This document shows, piece after piece, positions 45,901-54,012 of a stretch of DNA of 64,000 bases. The position numbers and the translations under genes are program-made. The notes beneath the pieces were generated by a model. It made no database searches. It was not told where the DNA came from and saw nothing but the letters and a program-made list of their open reading frames with translations. The stretch's first letter is position 1. Each line of letters begins with the position of its first letter. The DNA is from Aquibacillus salsiterrae (GTDB lineage: Bacteria > Bacillota > Bacilli > Bacillales > Amphibacillaceae): contig NZ_JAMQKC010000006.1 of assembly GCF_028416595.1 (NCBI RefSeq), forward strand, positions 90,979-154,978. Direction: 5' to 3'.

Positions 45901-46902
45901 TTATTCTTTTGTTGACAGTTTCTCGCGGTCAACCGCTTCTGGTGGTTGTTCCATCCAACCATAGTCAATCATAATATTTGCACCATCTTCAACGTATAAA
46001 GAAACATCTAATAAGCATTTTGCATACAAAGCGCCGATATCCCTTCTGCCGTTAAGAGATGCTCCATTTGCATATTCTCTAATTTTCATGGAGAACATAT
46101 CAATTTTATGAAAGACCATGAGTTTATCAGAGAATGGTGGTATAGTAGAAGTAGTTACCAAATGGTCTAGCAGTGAAGGTGACGGCAAATTATCCTCTGT
46201 TAATTTTTTGGACATCTTTTCAATATGCCTTTTATTGATAGCTTCCCCTCGTTCTAAAAAGTCTTTAACTTGTTTGTGTCTTGCCCCTTGCCTAAAACCA
46301 ATAATAAGTGCCTTACTTGTTATGTCGTTGTTTAAATTATCAAAAAGATGACCAATTTCTAAGCCGTGAAGCGGTCTTACATCGCCAAGATAACCATGTA
46401 AGAAACTCTGCTTTTTAACATAATCAACTTCTTTAGGAGTCGAAATAACTGGTGCATTCATTAACTTACCTTTTGTACTTAAGACATCTTGTACATCTAC
46501 GATTAACTTAACACTATCATTTAAACAACGTACAAATAACTCTTTGATATCATTTCTCGTAACAATTGGAATAGCTGCACTATAAATACTTACTCCTGCT
46601 TTCCCAATGTATTGTAAGTAATATAGGTAAAAGTCATCTTTATATAATCTTGGTGCATCAACGTTTACATCTTCATCCGTAAAACCAATTGGTGTTGGGA
46701 AATTTGCCTGTTTGAAAATCAATTTCATTTCTTCCATATAAGTCGTCGTTAGCCCTAGTGCATAGTTTAACACTTTTTCTATATCTGTATCTTGTACATG
46801 GTTTAAATAATAGCTAATGACGCGGTTCCCCATCGAGTTTCCTACATATGATGCCCAGAGCTTTCCCATTTCCGCTGAGGTTAAATTTGATTTGTTAGTC
46901 AT
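45901..46902 (-). CDS. DUF3231 family protein
   Basis: Protein of 333 residues, mainly helical, built of two similar halves of about 160 residues: each begins with a helix carrying ...LWASYVGNSMGNRVISYYLN- or HLFDNLNNDITSKALIIGF-type sequence and continues through IGKAGVSIYSAAIPIVTRND. The family (Pfam DUF3231) is common in Bacillaceae and is thought to be a ferritin-like four-helix bundle; function unknown. ATG at 46902 with GAAGGAGG some 15 bases upstream. A possible 50-aa ORF precedes it. Confidence 0.85.
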   Translation of the reverse strand: MTNKSNLTSAEMGKLWASYVGNSMGNRVISYYLNHVQDTDIEKVLNYALGLTTTYMEEMKLIFKQANFPTPIGFTDEDVNVDAPRLYKDDFYLYYLQYIGKAGVSIYSAAIPIVTRNDIKELFVRCLNDSVKLIVDVQDVLSTKGKLMNAPVISTPKEVDYVKKQSFLHGYLGDVRPLHGLEIGHLFDNLNNDITSKALIIGFRQGARHKQVKDFLERGEAINKRHIEKMSKKLTEDNLPSPSLLDHLVTTSTIPPFSDKLMVFHKIDMFSMKIREYANGASLNGRRDIGALYAKCLLDVSLYVEDGANIMIDYGWMEQPPEAVDREKLSTKE

Positions 46903-46992
46903 CTTTAAGTAAGTCCCTCCTTCGAATAACTATTGTTTTTTGCGTTTGTATTTTTATACAACAAATAATTGATAAAGTAGTTCACTAGGAGT

Positions 46993-47145
46993 TTATCGAT
47001 AGTAGAATCTACGGTATATTTTTTGCGAAAATATGTAAACATATCTCATTGTATAATACGTCCAATAAATATACCTATTGGACTTACCTTTGAAAAGGAT
47101 AAGCACGATTGTAACAAGGAATATACTCACAAAATATTTACGCAT
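46993..47145 (-). CDS. Putative small membrane peptide, 50 aa
   Basis: ATG at 47145 lies six bases behind AAAGGAGG, an ideal site. The product starts MRKYFVSIFLVTIVLILFKG, one hydrophobic helix with a basic start, and goes on with a Tyr- and Arg-rich tail ending RRFYYR. It lies 90 bp upstream of the DUF3231 gene on the same strand. No family is recognised and the tail composition is odd, so the frame may be fortuitous. Confidence 0.4.
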   Translation of the reverse strand: MRKYFVSIFLVTIVLILFKGKSNRYIYWTYYTMRYVYIFSQKIYRRFYYR

Positions 47146-47353
47146 TACTATCCTCCTTTTTCTGTCTAGCTCCAGGCGCTTTTGTTATGTTGCCCTGTAC
47201 GGACGTGAATATGTATATGTTTCTGCAAGAACGAAGAACTATCCATTCGATAGGAATTAAGGGCTGCCATGATTAAGAATCCAAGCTACCGTCTCTCCTT
47301 TGTGATTTCAGGAGTAAAACATAAAGTGAATGTGTGCATGCTTCGTAAACAAA
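47146..47353. repeat. Reversed BOX-like fragment and unassigned DNA
   Basis: 47161-47184 (CTGTCTAGCTCCAGGCGCTTTTG) is the reverse complement of CAAAAGCGCC...GGAGCTAGACAG, so here the family is inverted. The rest to 47353 shows nothing assignable. Confidence 0.6.
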
Positions 47354-47391
47354 AAATGACGATAATGACTTCATATCATTATCGTCTCTTT
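47354..47391 (-). terminator. Terminator after the DUF302 gene
   Basis: GACGATAATGA and TATCATTATCGTC pair over 12 bp. The minus-strand side is followed by A/T-rich sequence (CATTTTTTG). Confidence 0.8.
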
Positions 47392-47423
47392 TCCAACTCA
47401 TAAATATTTATTCATTATTTAAA

Positions 47424-47807
47424 TTAAACAGCTTTATCAATACATTGAATTAGTCGTTCCTCAATGTCCTTTGCAAGATCCTTGATTGTTTGATCATTCA
47501 CCATTTCAATAAGTACAGTCGGCCTTGGCATTCCAATTTTTGTATGACCGGCATCATCATAGACAACAATTTTACAAGGTAAGAAATATCCAACCATTTG
47601 ATTTTGTGATAAAACGCGTTGGGCTTCATGCGGATTACATACTTCTAGAACACGATAGGATTGGTTAAAATCAAGGCCTTTTTCTTGTAATTTATCCTTT
47701 ATATCAAATTGCCAGAGCACACCAAATTTTTCTTCCTTTAAGCTATTCTCAAGTGATTTAATCGTCTCTTCAATTGTTTGAGTAGTTTCAACCGTATAGT
47801 GAAACAT
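47424..47807 (-). CDS. DUF302 domain protein
   Basis: Soluble protein of 127 residues, a single DUF302 alpha/beta domain: FHYTVETTQTIEETIKSLEN at the start, FGVLWQFDIKDKLQEKGLDF, CNPHEAQRVLSQNQMVGYFLPCKIVVYDD in the middle. The family is widespread, often near sulfur or redox genes, with no proven activity known to me. ATG at 47807 behind AAAAGGAG. It is divergent from the small zinc-ribbon gene at 47939. Confidence 0.85.
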   Translation of the reverse strand: MFHYTVETTQTIEETIKSLENSLKEEKFGVLWQFDIKDKLQEKGLDFNQSYRVLEVCNPHEAQRVLSQNQMVGYFLPCKIVVYDDAGHTKIGMPRPTVLIEMVNDQTIKDLAKDIEERLIQCIDKAV

Positions 47808-47938
47808 TCAATCATCTCCTTTTCTATTTTCTTTAGTCACCTATACCTCATCTTTTTGTCTTTCCAAGCTCATTTATGGTATAATACCAAGTAAACAGAT
47901 TGGTTTTGTAAATCCTTAAAATTAGGAGGTTTTTCTTA

Positions 47939-48109
47939 ATGAATATCATCAAACATCTTTTCATAGAGAGATGCCCAAAATGTCACAAAGCTTTAAAAAA
48001 TCAGCCGAATACATTCCCGGCACAAATTATTAAATTTTGCCCAGATGGCCATTATGAAAAAGAGTACCATCCAGCACTAGAATCCTGTATCGAGACAATA
48101 AAATCTTAA
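47939..48109 (+). CDS. Small zinc-ribbon-like protein, 56 aa
   Basis: ATG at 47939 behind TTAGGAGG at seven bases. The product starts [20 protein letters not shown] and has CPKC, then [18 protein letters not shown], so CxxC plus a later Cys/His set could bind zinc. It overlaps the stop of the convergent TSUP gene by 4 bp. No named family is recognised. It lies between the DUF302 gene and the sulfur operon. Confidence 0.75.
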   Translation: MNIIKHLFIERCPKCHKALKNQPNTFPAQIIKFCPDGHYEKEYHPALESCIETIKS

Positions 48110-48885
48110 AACAATATATCCAACCAGATTTTAAGAGTTGTGCCTAGTATTAAAACGGCTAACACACCTTGTAATACTTTTACATTTACTTTCTTTCCGA
48201 GCATCGCACCAAGAGGTGAAGCAATAAGGCTAGCTACTACCATGACAAGTGCTGGAACGAAAGGTACTTGCCCAGTTGTTAGCTTTCCTATTGTTGCACC
48301 AATCGATGAAATGAATGTAACGGCAAGCGAGGTTGCAATTGTCATTCGTGTCGGAATTTTCAGAACAACTAACATAATTGGCACGAGAAGAAAAGCACCA
48401 CCAGCTCCGACTATACCTGCACCAAGACCAACAATAAGTGAAAGAATTGCCGCTAGAACTTTTGAAAAGGTGATATCAGTACGTTCTTTATCATCGAGAC
48501 CTTGCTTTGGAATAAACATCATTACACCAGCAATAACTGCCAGAATACCATAAATTAAATTGATACCTGCTTCAGATAAAAAGCGAGAACCATATCCCCC
48601 TATAAAACTGCCAGCTAATATGCTTATACCCATGACAAATATTAAATCTTTATTTAAATAGCCTCCATTACGATAAGCAAAAATGCCGGAAAGCGTCGCG
48701 AAAAATACTTGAACAGCAACAACCCCTGACACTTCATAAGCATTTAAGCCTGAAAAACCCAACATCACCGGAATATATAACAACATCGGATAATTAATAA
48801 TCGCCCCACCAATACCTAACATCCCTGATACTAGTGACCCGATTAATCCTATAGTGAATAAGGTAAGGAGAAAGGCTACATCCAT
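48106..48885 (-). CDS. yrkJ: TSUP (TauE/SafE) sulfite/sulfonate-type exporter, YrkJ-like
   Basis: Membrane protein of 259 residues with about eight helices in two repeats. The family's Gly-rich stretches are [21 protein letters not shown] and [20 protein letters not shown], one in each half. It is the last gene of the cluster matching B. subtilis yrkEFHIJ and S. aureus cst, where the TSUP protein is thought to export sulfite or thiosulfate made from persulfides. ATG at 48885 behind AGAGGAG. A long BOX-like repeat lies between it and the upstream TusA gene. Confidence 0.9.
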   Translation of the reverse strand: MDVAFLLTLFTIGLIGSLVSGMLGIGGAIINYPMLLYIPVMLGFSGLNAYEVSGVVAVQVFFATLSGIFAYRNGGYLNKDLIFVMGISILAGSFIGGYGSRFLSEAGINLIYGILAVIAGVMMFIPKQGLDDKERTDITFSKVLAAILSLIVGLGAGIVGAGGAFLLVPIMLVVLKIPTRMTIATSLAVTFISSIGATIGKLTTGQVPFVPALVMVVASLIASPLGAMLGKKVNVKVLQGVLAVLILGTTLKIWLDILF

Positions 48886-48902
48886 TTTGGTTCTCCTCTC
48901 TT

Positions 48903-49067
48903 AGGAACAAAAGCGAAAGCGCCTTGCCCACCCCTGAAAAGCGTAAGACAAGCCTCGTAATGGCGGTCTTTGCCATGCAGAGGATTGACTACGACTCTGG
49001 AGGGGTAGGCGTTGAAGCTGGCTGTCGCTGAATGTTATCCACGCTTGGATTTTTTTATACTTTTCTA
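48903..49067. repeat. Long BOX-like repeat (about 165 bp)
   Basis: The fullest copy in the window: ACAAAAGCGAAAGCGCCTTG, CACCCCTGAAAAGCGTAAGA, CAAGCCTCGTAATGGCGG at the left, a central segment, then CGCTTGGATTTTTTTATACT at the right. It lies inside the sulfur operon, between yrkI and yrkJ. Confidence 0.75.
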
Positions 49068-49074
49068 TTGATGT

Positions 49075-49302
49075 TTAACCTTTTTTAACCCAAAATTTTA
49101 ACACACCATCTTCTTCTGTATCTTGTAATAACTCATGACCACCAGACTTCGCCCATGCGGTAAGGTCACTTTTCGCCCCTTTATCAGTAGCGTGTATTTC
49201 CAATACTTCACCTGTATTTAATTCGTTTATAGCTTTTTTTGTTTTCACAATCGGCATTGGACATGCTAATCCTTTTGCATCTAATAATTTATCTGCATTC
49301 AT
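49075..49302 (-). CDS. yrkI: TusA-family sulfur carrier protein (YrkI-like)
   Basis: Small protein of 75 residues with the TusA signature DAKGLACPMPIVKTKKAINE; the Cys in CPMP carries sulfur as a persulfide. The C-terminal beta strand region (HELLQDTEEDGVLKFWVKK) is normal. ATG at 49302 behind AGGAGG. It follows the MBL/rhodanese gene by 26 bp and is nearly the same as the TusA half of the fusion at 50897-51466. Confidence 0.92.
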   Translation of the reverse strand: MNADKLLDAKGLACPMPIVKTKKAINELNTGEVLEIHATDKGAKSDLTAWAKSGGHELLQDTEEDGVLKFWVKKG

Positions 49303-49328
49303 TTTTCATTCCTCCTAATATTTAAAAT

Positions 49329-50459
49329 TTATCCGTGAATGGCACAACGGTTTGGTCCAATTTCCATTTCTCGTTGATCTTCTTCATTCGGGTTTATTTT
49401 ACCCATATTCGTTTGGCGAATTTCTTGATAAGCGTTCGGCTGTGGCGGTAGATTTTCCGATACAGCACGATGGAATTCCTTTTCTTCCATATTTAAACCT
49501 GCATTTTGCTCATATAAATCGCCGAGTTTCGCATGCACTCGACCTTGATCATCTAATTCACTCATATTTCCAAAGTGCGCTGGAAGAACAATGAGATCGT
49601 GTGACAATTCCTTATATTTGTCATACAACGTATTGCGTAAATCATCTGCCCAGTCCCCTGCCTTCCCAGCAAGGTCAGGTCGGCCAATCGATTCTACAAA
49701 TAGAATATCGCCCGTTAACAAATATTTATCATCAACAATCAACGATGTGCTTCCAATCGTATGACCTGGAGAATATAACGGTTCAACTGTAACCTTTGTA
49801 TCTCCGACAGATAAATCGTTCCCTTCGACGAGTGGTTCATAATCGAATTGGACTTCTTCTGCATCTTTCGGCGGCAAATAGTACGTAGCACCTGTACGCT
49901 CTTGTAATAATCGTCCACCTGAAATATGATCTGCATGAAGATGCGTATCAAGAACGTGCTTAATTGTGACATCTCTATCTTTAGCAAAGTCAATAAAGGC
50001 ATCAACTGTACGAGTGGCGTCGACTACAATCGCTTCTCCGTTCGATTTAATCAAGTAAGAAAGACAACCTTTACCAATCCGCACAAATTGATAAATAGAA
50101 CCACCATCTTTCAAATCACTAATTTTAACTGGATTTAAATATTCGCTCCATGACTTCATCCCACCTTCAAGAACAAATACATCTTTAAATCCAGCTTCAA
50201 CTAAATGTTCTCCAACCATCTCAGATGATCCTTGCTTAGCACATACCACGAGAATCTCACTATCTTTAGGAAGTTTATCAACAATCTCATCAACTCCATC
50301 AATCAAATCGAAATAAGGGACATTTAGATGTTCGATATGCTTCCCCTCGATTTTCCAATCACTAAATGCATCTTCGTTTCTAACATCTAAAATAAAAAGT
50401 GATTGATCACTTAAAACCTTCTCTGTCACTTCTTTTGCTGAAATTAATTTCATTCCCAA
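49329..50459 (-). CDS. yrkH: Rhodanese-MBL fusion, persulfide dioxygenase-like (YrkH)
   Basis: Two-domain enzyme of 376 residues. The N-terminal rhodanese (1-115) has [16 protein letters not shown] and the catalytic Cys in VVCAKQGSS. The C-terminal MBL domain (120-340) has [15 protein letters not shown] (HxHxDH), [31 protein letters not shown] and [10 protein letters not shown], matching ETHE1/CstB-type persulfide dioxygenases. S. aureus CstB has the two activities in the opposite domain order plus a TusA-like part, so this is the YrkH layout. TTG at 50459 behind AAAGGAGG is used; ATG 50453 is close by. It probably oxidises low-molecular-weight persulfides to sulfite or thiosulfate. Confidence 0.88.
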   Translation of the reverse strand: MGMKLISAKEVTEKVLSDQSLFILDVRNEDAFSDWKIEGKHIEHLNVPYFDLIDGVDEIVDKLPKDSEILVVCAKQGSSEMVGEHLVEAGFKDVFVLEGGMKSWSEYLNPVKISDLKDGGSIYQFVRIGKGCLSYLIKSNGEAIVVDATRTVDAFIDFAKDRDVTIKHVLDTHLHADHISGGRLLQERTGATYYLPPKDAEEVQFDYEPLVEGNDLSVGDTKVTVEPLYSPGHTIGSTSLIVDDKYLLTGDILFVESIGRPDLAGKAGDWADDLRNTLYDKYKELSHDLIVLPAHFGNMSELDDQGRVHAKLGDLYEQNAGLNMEEKEFHRAVSENLPPQPNAYQEIRQTNMGKINPNEEDQREMEIGPNRCAIHG

Positions 50460-50473
50460 TTACAAAACCTCCT

Positions 50474-50869
50474 TTAAAATGTTAATGATATATTTGCATC
50501 GGAAGCGTAGTGGATGAAACTTGCAGCGCCACCAACTTCAATTCCATCAACAAATGCATCCTTATCTAGACTCATGACATCCATTGTCATTTGGCAAGCA
50601 ATTATTTTCACGCCCATTTCTTGGGCCATTTCTAGTAACTCCGGAATAGAAGGAATATTTTCTCTTTTAAATCCTTCTTGAAAATGCTCACGCCCTTCAG
50701 GAATTGGAAGTTGCTGATGAGCTTCCTTGTGAATTAAATTTAACCCTTCAAAGGTGAAGAAAATCCCCACTTCGGCATCACTTGCTGCTGCTGCTGTTGC
50801 TACATTAAACACCTTATATGCATCAAACAAACTACCATTACTTGCAATAATCGCTACTTTAGTTGTCAT
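50474..50869 (-). CDS. DsrE/F-like sulfur-relay protein, first copy
   Basis: Soluble protein of 131 residues with the DsrE fold: VAIIASNGSLFDAYKVFNVA at the start, VGIFFTFEGLN, and a conserved Cys in IIACQMTMDVMS, the likely persulfide carrier. It is shorter than the second copy at 51878-52360. ATG at 50869 behind CTGGAGG. It sits between the TusA-rhodanese fusion and the rhodanese-MBL gene and probably passes sulfur between them (inference). Confidence 0.87.
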   Translation of the reverse strand: MTTKVAIIASNGSLFDAYKVFNVATAAAASDAEVGIFFTFEGLNLIHKEAHQQLPIPEGREHFQEGFKRENIPSIPELLEMAQEMGVKIIACQMTMDVMSLDKDAFVDGIEVGGAASFIHYASDANISLTF

Positions 50870-50896
50870 TTTGAATTCCTCCAGTTATTTTTTTTA

Positions 50897-51466
50897 TTAA
50901 TCTTTTTCAATAGGGCCAGACCATTCAACCATGCCCTGAACGACATTTTTTACATTTTCAAAGCCATTTTCAGCAAGCTGCTTAGAGGCTAAGTCACTAC
51001 GATTTCCAGTACGACACACTACATAAATTTCGTTGTCTTTATCAAGTTCGTTTATTCGATTTTCAAGTTCTCCCAATGGAATCGATTTTGCACCAGGAAT
51101 GTGTCCAAAACTATATTCCGCTGGTTCACGCACATCAAGTACAGTTATCTTATCCCCTGTTTGCAATTTATTTTCTAACTCATCATTTGTAATTACGTGA
51201 GGGAATTCTTTATCTTCTTTAACCTCTGAGTCACTTGCTTTACGAAGGTAATGTTTTAATACATCGCCATCTTCTGTTGTACCAAGATACTGGTGGCCAC
51301 CGCTCTTTGCCCAAGCTTGAATATCAGCGGTTGATCCCTTATCCGTCGCTTGCACTTCAATCACTTGACCAGGTTCTAAATCATTCATTGCTTTTTTCGT
51401 CTTTACAATTGGCATCGGACAAGCAAGTCCTTTTGCATCTAACACATGATCTGTTTGAATAGTCAT
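50897..51466 (-). CDS. yrkF: TusA-rhodanese fusion (YrkF-like)
   Basis: Protein of about 189 residues. The N-terminal TusA domain (1-75) has DAKGLACPMPIVKTKKAMND; a linker of about 20 residues leads to a rhodanese domain (95-189) with VLDVREPAEYSFGHIPGAKS and the catalytic loop VVCRTGNRSD. Fusing donor and carrier should allow direct sulfur transfer. The ATG at 51466 behind TGGAGG is chosen; the frame to 51532 overlaps the upstream rhodanese gene. Same domain order as B. subtilis YrkF. Confidence 0.92.
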   Translation of the reverse strand: MTIQTDHVLDAKGLACPMPIVKTKKAMNDLEPGQVIEVQATDKGSTADIQAWAKSGGHQYLGTTEDGDVLKHYLRKASDSEVKEDKEFPHVITNDELENKLQTGDKITVLDVREPAEYSFGHIPGAKSIPLGELENRINELDKDNEIYVVCRTGNRSDLASKQLAENGFENVKNVVQGMVEWSGPIEKD

Positions 51467-51494
51467 ACGTTTAAAACCTCCATTTTTGGTATTG

Positions 51495-51809
51495 TTATTC
51501 CATATCACTTTGCCATTCTGACATTCCACCAACCATATTCTTAACCTTAAAACCCTTTCCGGATAACCATTCAGATGCTAAACTACTACGGTTGCCGGTA
51601 CGACAGACGATAATGTATTCTTTATCTTTATCTAATTCATTTGTTCGAGTTAAGATTTCTCCTAATGGAATGTGTTTCGCCCCTGGGATTTTTCCTGTTT
51701 TTATTTCATTTTCTTCTCGTACATCAATGATGTTAAGATCTTCATTACCTTTTAACCATCTATCTACATCAGAAGGCGTCACTTCTTCTATTTTCAACTT
51801 TGATCCCAC
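51495..51809 (-). CDS. Single-domain rhodanese
   Basis: Sulfurtransferase of 104 residues with NIIDVREENEIKTGKIPGAK, and the active loop IIVCRTGNRSSLASEWL whose Cys forms the persulfide. The loop is identical in type to that of the YrkF-like fusion downstream, suggesting duplication. Start is a GTG at 51809 behind GGGAGG. Confidence 0.92.
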   Translation of the reverse strand: MGSKLKIEEVTPSDVDRWLKGNEDLNIIDVREENEIKTGKIPGAKHIPLGEILTRTNELDKDKEYIIVCRTGNRSSLASEWLSGKGFKVKNMVGGMSEWQSDME

Positions 51810-51877
51810 TTTTTGTCCTCCCTTCTTTCTGATTTAGTTTCACCATAGTTGAGTGTGAAATACTTTCCTAGGTATTC

Positions 51878-52360
51878 TTATATAAATAAATTGACTTTGG
51901 CTTCATTGGCATCACCAAGGTATGCTGCAACCCCAGCATAGTCAAGCCCATCAATAAGTTCTTCTTTCTGTAAACCAAGTAAATCCATTGTCATCGTACA
52001 GGCAACAAGCTTAACCCCTTGTTCTTGTGCCATCTCAATCAGTTGTGGAAGAGACAGTACATTGTGTTTTTTCATCACATGTTTAATCATCTTAGGACCC
52101 ATTCCAGCAAAATTCATTTTTGATAGTCCAAATTTCTCCGGACCACGTGGCATCATAAAACCAAATGCTTTTTCAAGTAATCCTTTTTTAACAGGCACTT
52201 GTTCATCCTTTCTTAGAGCATTCAGACCCCAAAAAGTATGAAAGATGGTTACCTCATGATCATAAGCGGCAGCCCCATTGGCAATAATAAATGCAGCAAT
52301 TGCTTTATCTAAATCCCCACTAAATAAGACAATTGTAGTTTTTTCTTTTTGTTCTCCCAT
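51878..52360 (-). CDS. yrkE: DsrE/F-like sulfur-relay protein, second copy (YrkE-like)
   Basis: Protein of 160 residues, the length of B. subtilis YrkE, with TTIVLFSGDLDKAIAAFIIA, a VTIFHTFWGLNALR stretch and the Cys in VACTMTMDLLG. The central insertion (FGFMMPRGPEKFGLSKMNFAG, then MIKHVMKKHNVLSL) is absent from the shorter copy at 50474. First gene of the operon; ATG at 52360 behind GGGGGG. Two CstR-type operators lie just upstream. Confidence 0.9.
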   Translation of the reverse strand: MGEQKEKTTIVLFSGDLDKAIAAFIIANGAAAYDHEVTIFHTFWGLNALRKDEQVPVKKGLLEKAFGFMMPRGPEKFGLSKMNFAGMGPKMIKHVMKKHNVLSLPQLIEMAQEQGVKLVACTMTMDLLGLQKEELIDGLDYAGVAAYLGDANEAKVNLFI

Positions 52361-52393
52361 TTAAATTCCCCCCATTAAAACCATTTTATACTA

Positions 52394-52410
52394 TTACCCC
52401 TATAGGTATA
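52394..52410. promoter_or_regulatory. CstR operator, proximal
   Basis: TTACCCCTATAGGTATA is a GC-tract palindrome of the CsoR/CstR type (ACCCC-TA-GGTAT), 34-50 bp upstream of the first operon gene. Confidence 0.75.
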
Positions 52411-52463
52411 TTAAATTGCAAAAAAATATGGAATTTCTCTTTTTAAAAACAACCCCTTAACAA

Positions 52464-52483
52464 ATTACCCATAGGGGTATAAT
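52464..52483. promoter_or_regulatory. CstR operator, distal
   Basis: ATTACCCATAGGGGTATAAT is an inverted near-copy of the proximal site, about 70 bp away. Paired sites of this type control the S. aureus cst operon. Confidence 0.75.
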
Positions 52484-52576
52484 AACAAATAAAAAAATAA
52501 CTGTCAACAGATTTCATTATGTTATTTTCTTAACTAGAACTAAAGAAGGCTGCTCTTTAGCAAACAGCCAACTTTA

Positions 52577-52837
52577 CTATCTACTCTTTACTAGTAAATT
52601 CACTGCTTCCTGAATAAGTTCTTCTGTATCTTCGCCTCTTTCTATTTGTAGACGAACACATTCTTCTAAATTGGTACTGACCACAACACCTATCGCGCGA
52701 TCCAACGCAGAACGAACCGCTGACATTTGACCAACTAGATCTTTACACTCTTTTCCTTCCTCCATCATATTTAAAATACCTCTAACTTGGCCTTCAATCC
52801 GCTTCATTCTATTTTTAATTTGGCTATTATATTCCAT
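52577..52837 (-). CDS. cstR: Persulfide-sensing repressor CstR (CsoR/FrmR family, YrkD-like)
   Basis: Four-helix repressor of 86 residues. Cys31 (EGKECKDLV) and Cys60 (NLEECVRLQ) stand at the positions of the two S. aureus CstR sensing cysteines, and the residue after Cys60 is Val where copper-sensing CsoR has a ligand set with His. So persulfide or polysulfide sensing is predicted rather than copper. The ATG at 52837 behind GGGGGTAA is clear; the frame to 52969 adds an unrelated 44 residues. It is transcribed in the same direction as the sulfur operon, with the two operators between. Confidence 0.9.
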   Translation of the reverse strand: MEYNSQIKNRMKRIEGQVRGILNMMEEGKECKDLVGQMSAVRSALDRAIGVVVSTNLEECVRLQIERGEDTEELIQEAVNLLVKSR

Positions 52838-52867
52838 AGTATTACCCCCGTATATTAAAATTCCTTC

Positions 52868-52890
52868 AAATATACCCCTGCATGTATTAT
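52868..52890. promoter_or_regulatory. Weak CstR-like half-site upstream of cstR
   Basis: ATATACCCCTGCATGTAT keeps the ATACCCC half but the right half is degenerate. It may give autoregulation. Confidence 0.4.
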
Positions 52891-52985
52891 AACATTTTTT
52901 TATATAAACACCAGAGTTTACGACAACTATTATAAGATAGATAGATTTTCCATCTAGCAGCTTCGCCATGTCACTTTCTAGTTGG

Positions 52986-53866
52986 CTAGTTTACAAGCCA
53001 TTCACCGTGAGCAATTATTTCTACACATCCACCTACATAAACATCGATCTTCCCGTTACTTTCACTTGCCTTTAAAAACAATAAAGAAGGTCTATTAATC
53101 TCATAACCCTGTTCTACCCGGATATTAATTTCATTTTTTTCGAAATACCGATACTTTACTAAATAAGATGCTAGACATCCATTTGCACTTCCTGTAGCTG
53201 GGTCTTCTGGAACACCATAGTAATCCGCAAAATCCCGAACATTTAAATCATTTTCTGAGTGATATACCTCGGCGGAAAAAACCATAATTGCTTTTGCATC
53301 GGTATTTTGTATGAGTTCAAAGTATTTTTCTTTATTTATTTTTACTTTTTTAACTGCTTCTAATGATTTTAAAGGTACAATAATCACTGGGAGACCAGTT
53401 GAAACCTCTTGGATAAAAAACCATCTATGTAGCCTCTATCAATAGTTAAAACCTTAGAAACCTTATTCGCATCTAATATTTGACCAAAAATGGGTACATT
53501 TTGTTTCATCCAGATAATTTCGTTCACAGCATCAAACGAAACTGGTATCTGTCCAGCTTTAAAATTTAAAGCCAGCTTATCCAAGCGTTCTTCCGATAAT
53601 TCATGTTGAATAACGTATGCAGTTCCTAAAGTAGGATGTCCAGCAAAAGGTACTTCTTCATTCGGTGTAAAAATACGAACATCATAACCGCCATCTTTTT
53701 TAGTGTTAGATATAATAAAAGTAGTTTCAGAATAATTAACTTCCTTGGCTATCTGTTGCATCTCACTTTCTGAAATATCTCCAACATCTTTAAAAACAGC
53801 TAGTTGATTACCTGTATATTTCCCTTGTGAAAAAACATCAACAATAGAATAATTTATTTTCCTCAA
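52986..53866 (-). pseudogene. PhzF-family isomerase with a frameshift
   Basis: Two frames together cover one PhzF-like protein of about 293 residues. The N-part has YSIVDVFSQGKYTGNQLAVF, the catalytic Glu in NYSETTFI and NEEVPFAGHPTLGTAYV. It then stops at SKRFQLVSQ near 53384. The C-part continues in another frame (correct reading EVSTGLPVIIVPLKSLEAVK) with EDPATGSANGCLASYL and VGGCVEIIAHGEWL. One base appears to be missing near 53400, just after a run of six T/A. The start is probably the TTG at 53866 behind GGGAGAG. Either a recent inactivation or a sequencing error; the function of intact relatives is unknown. Confidence 0.85.
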
Positions 53867-53888
53867 TTGATTCTCTCCCAACTATTAG

Positions 53889-53932
53889 AAAACAACCACC
53901 TCTTGCCAACGGCTAAAGATGGTGGTTGTTTT
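53889..53932 (-). terminator. Terminator after glmS
   Basis: AAAACAACCACC and GGTGGTTGTTTT form a 12-bp stem with a loop that pairs further; T-run on both sides. Confidence 0.9.
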
Positions 53933-54012
53933 CTAAAACACTAAAGATGGTATCCTTTTTAATAAATGTGTCATTTTCTAAGAAAACAACATAACTTTAT
54001 CTACTCCATTTA

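Noticed and set aside
47078..47260. 60-aa plus-strand ORF
   Set aside because: No ribosome site and it runs through the inverted BOX-like fragment; the minus-strand ORF at 46993-47145 is the better candidate here.
52838..52969. 44-residue N-terminal extension of CstR
   Set aside because: The ATG at 52837 has a strong ribosome site and gives the normal 86-aa length with Cys31 and Cys60 in register.
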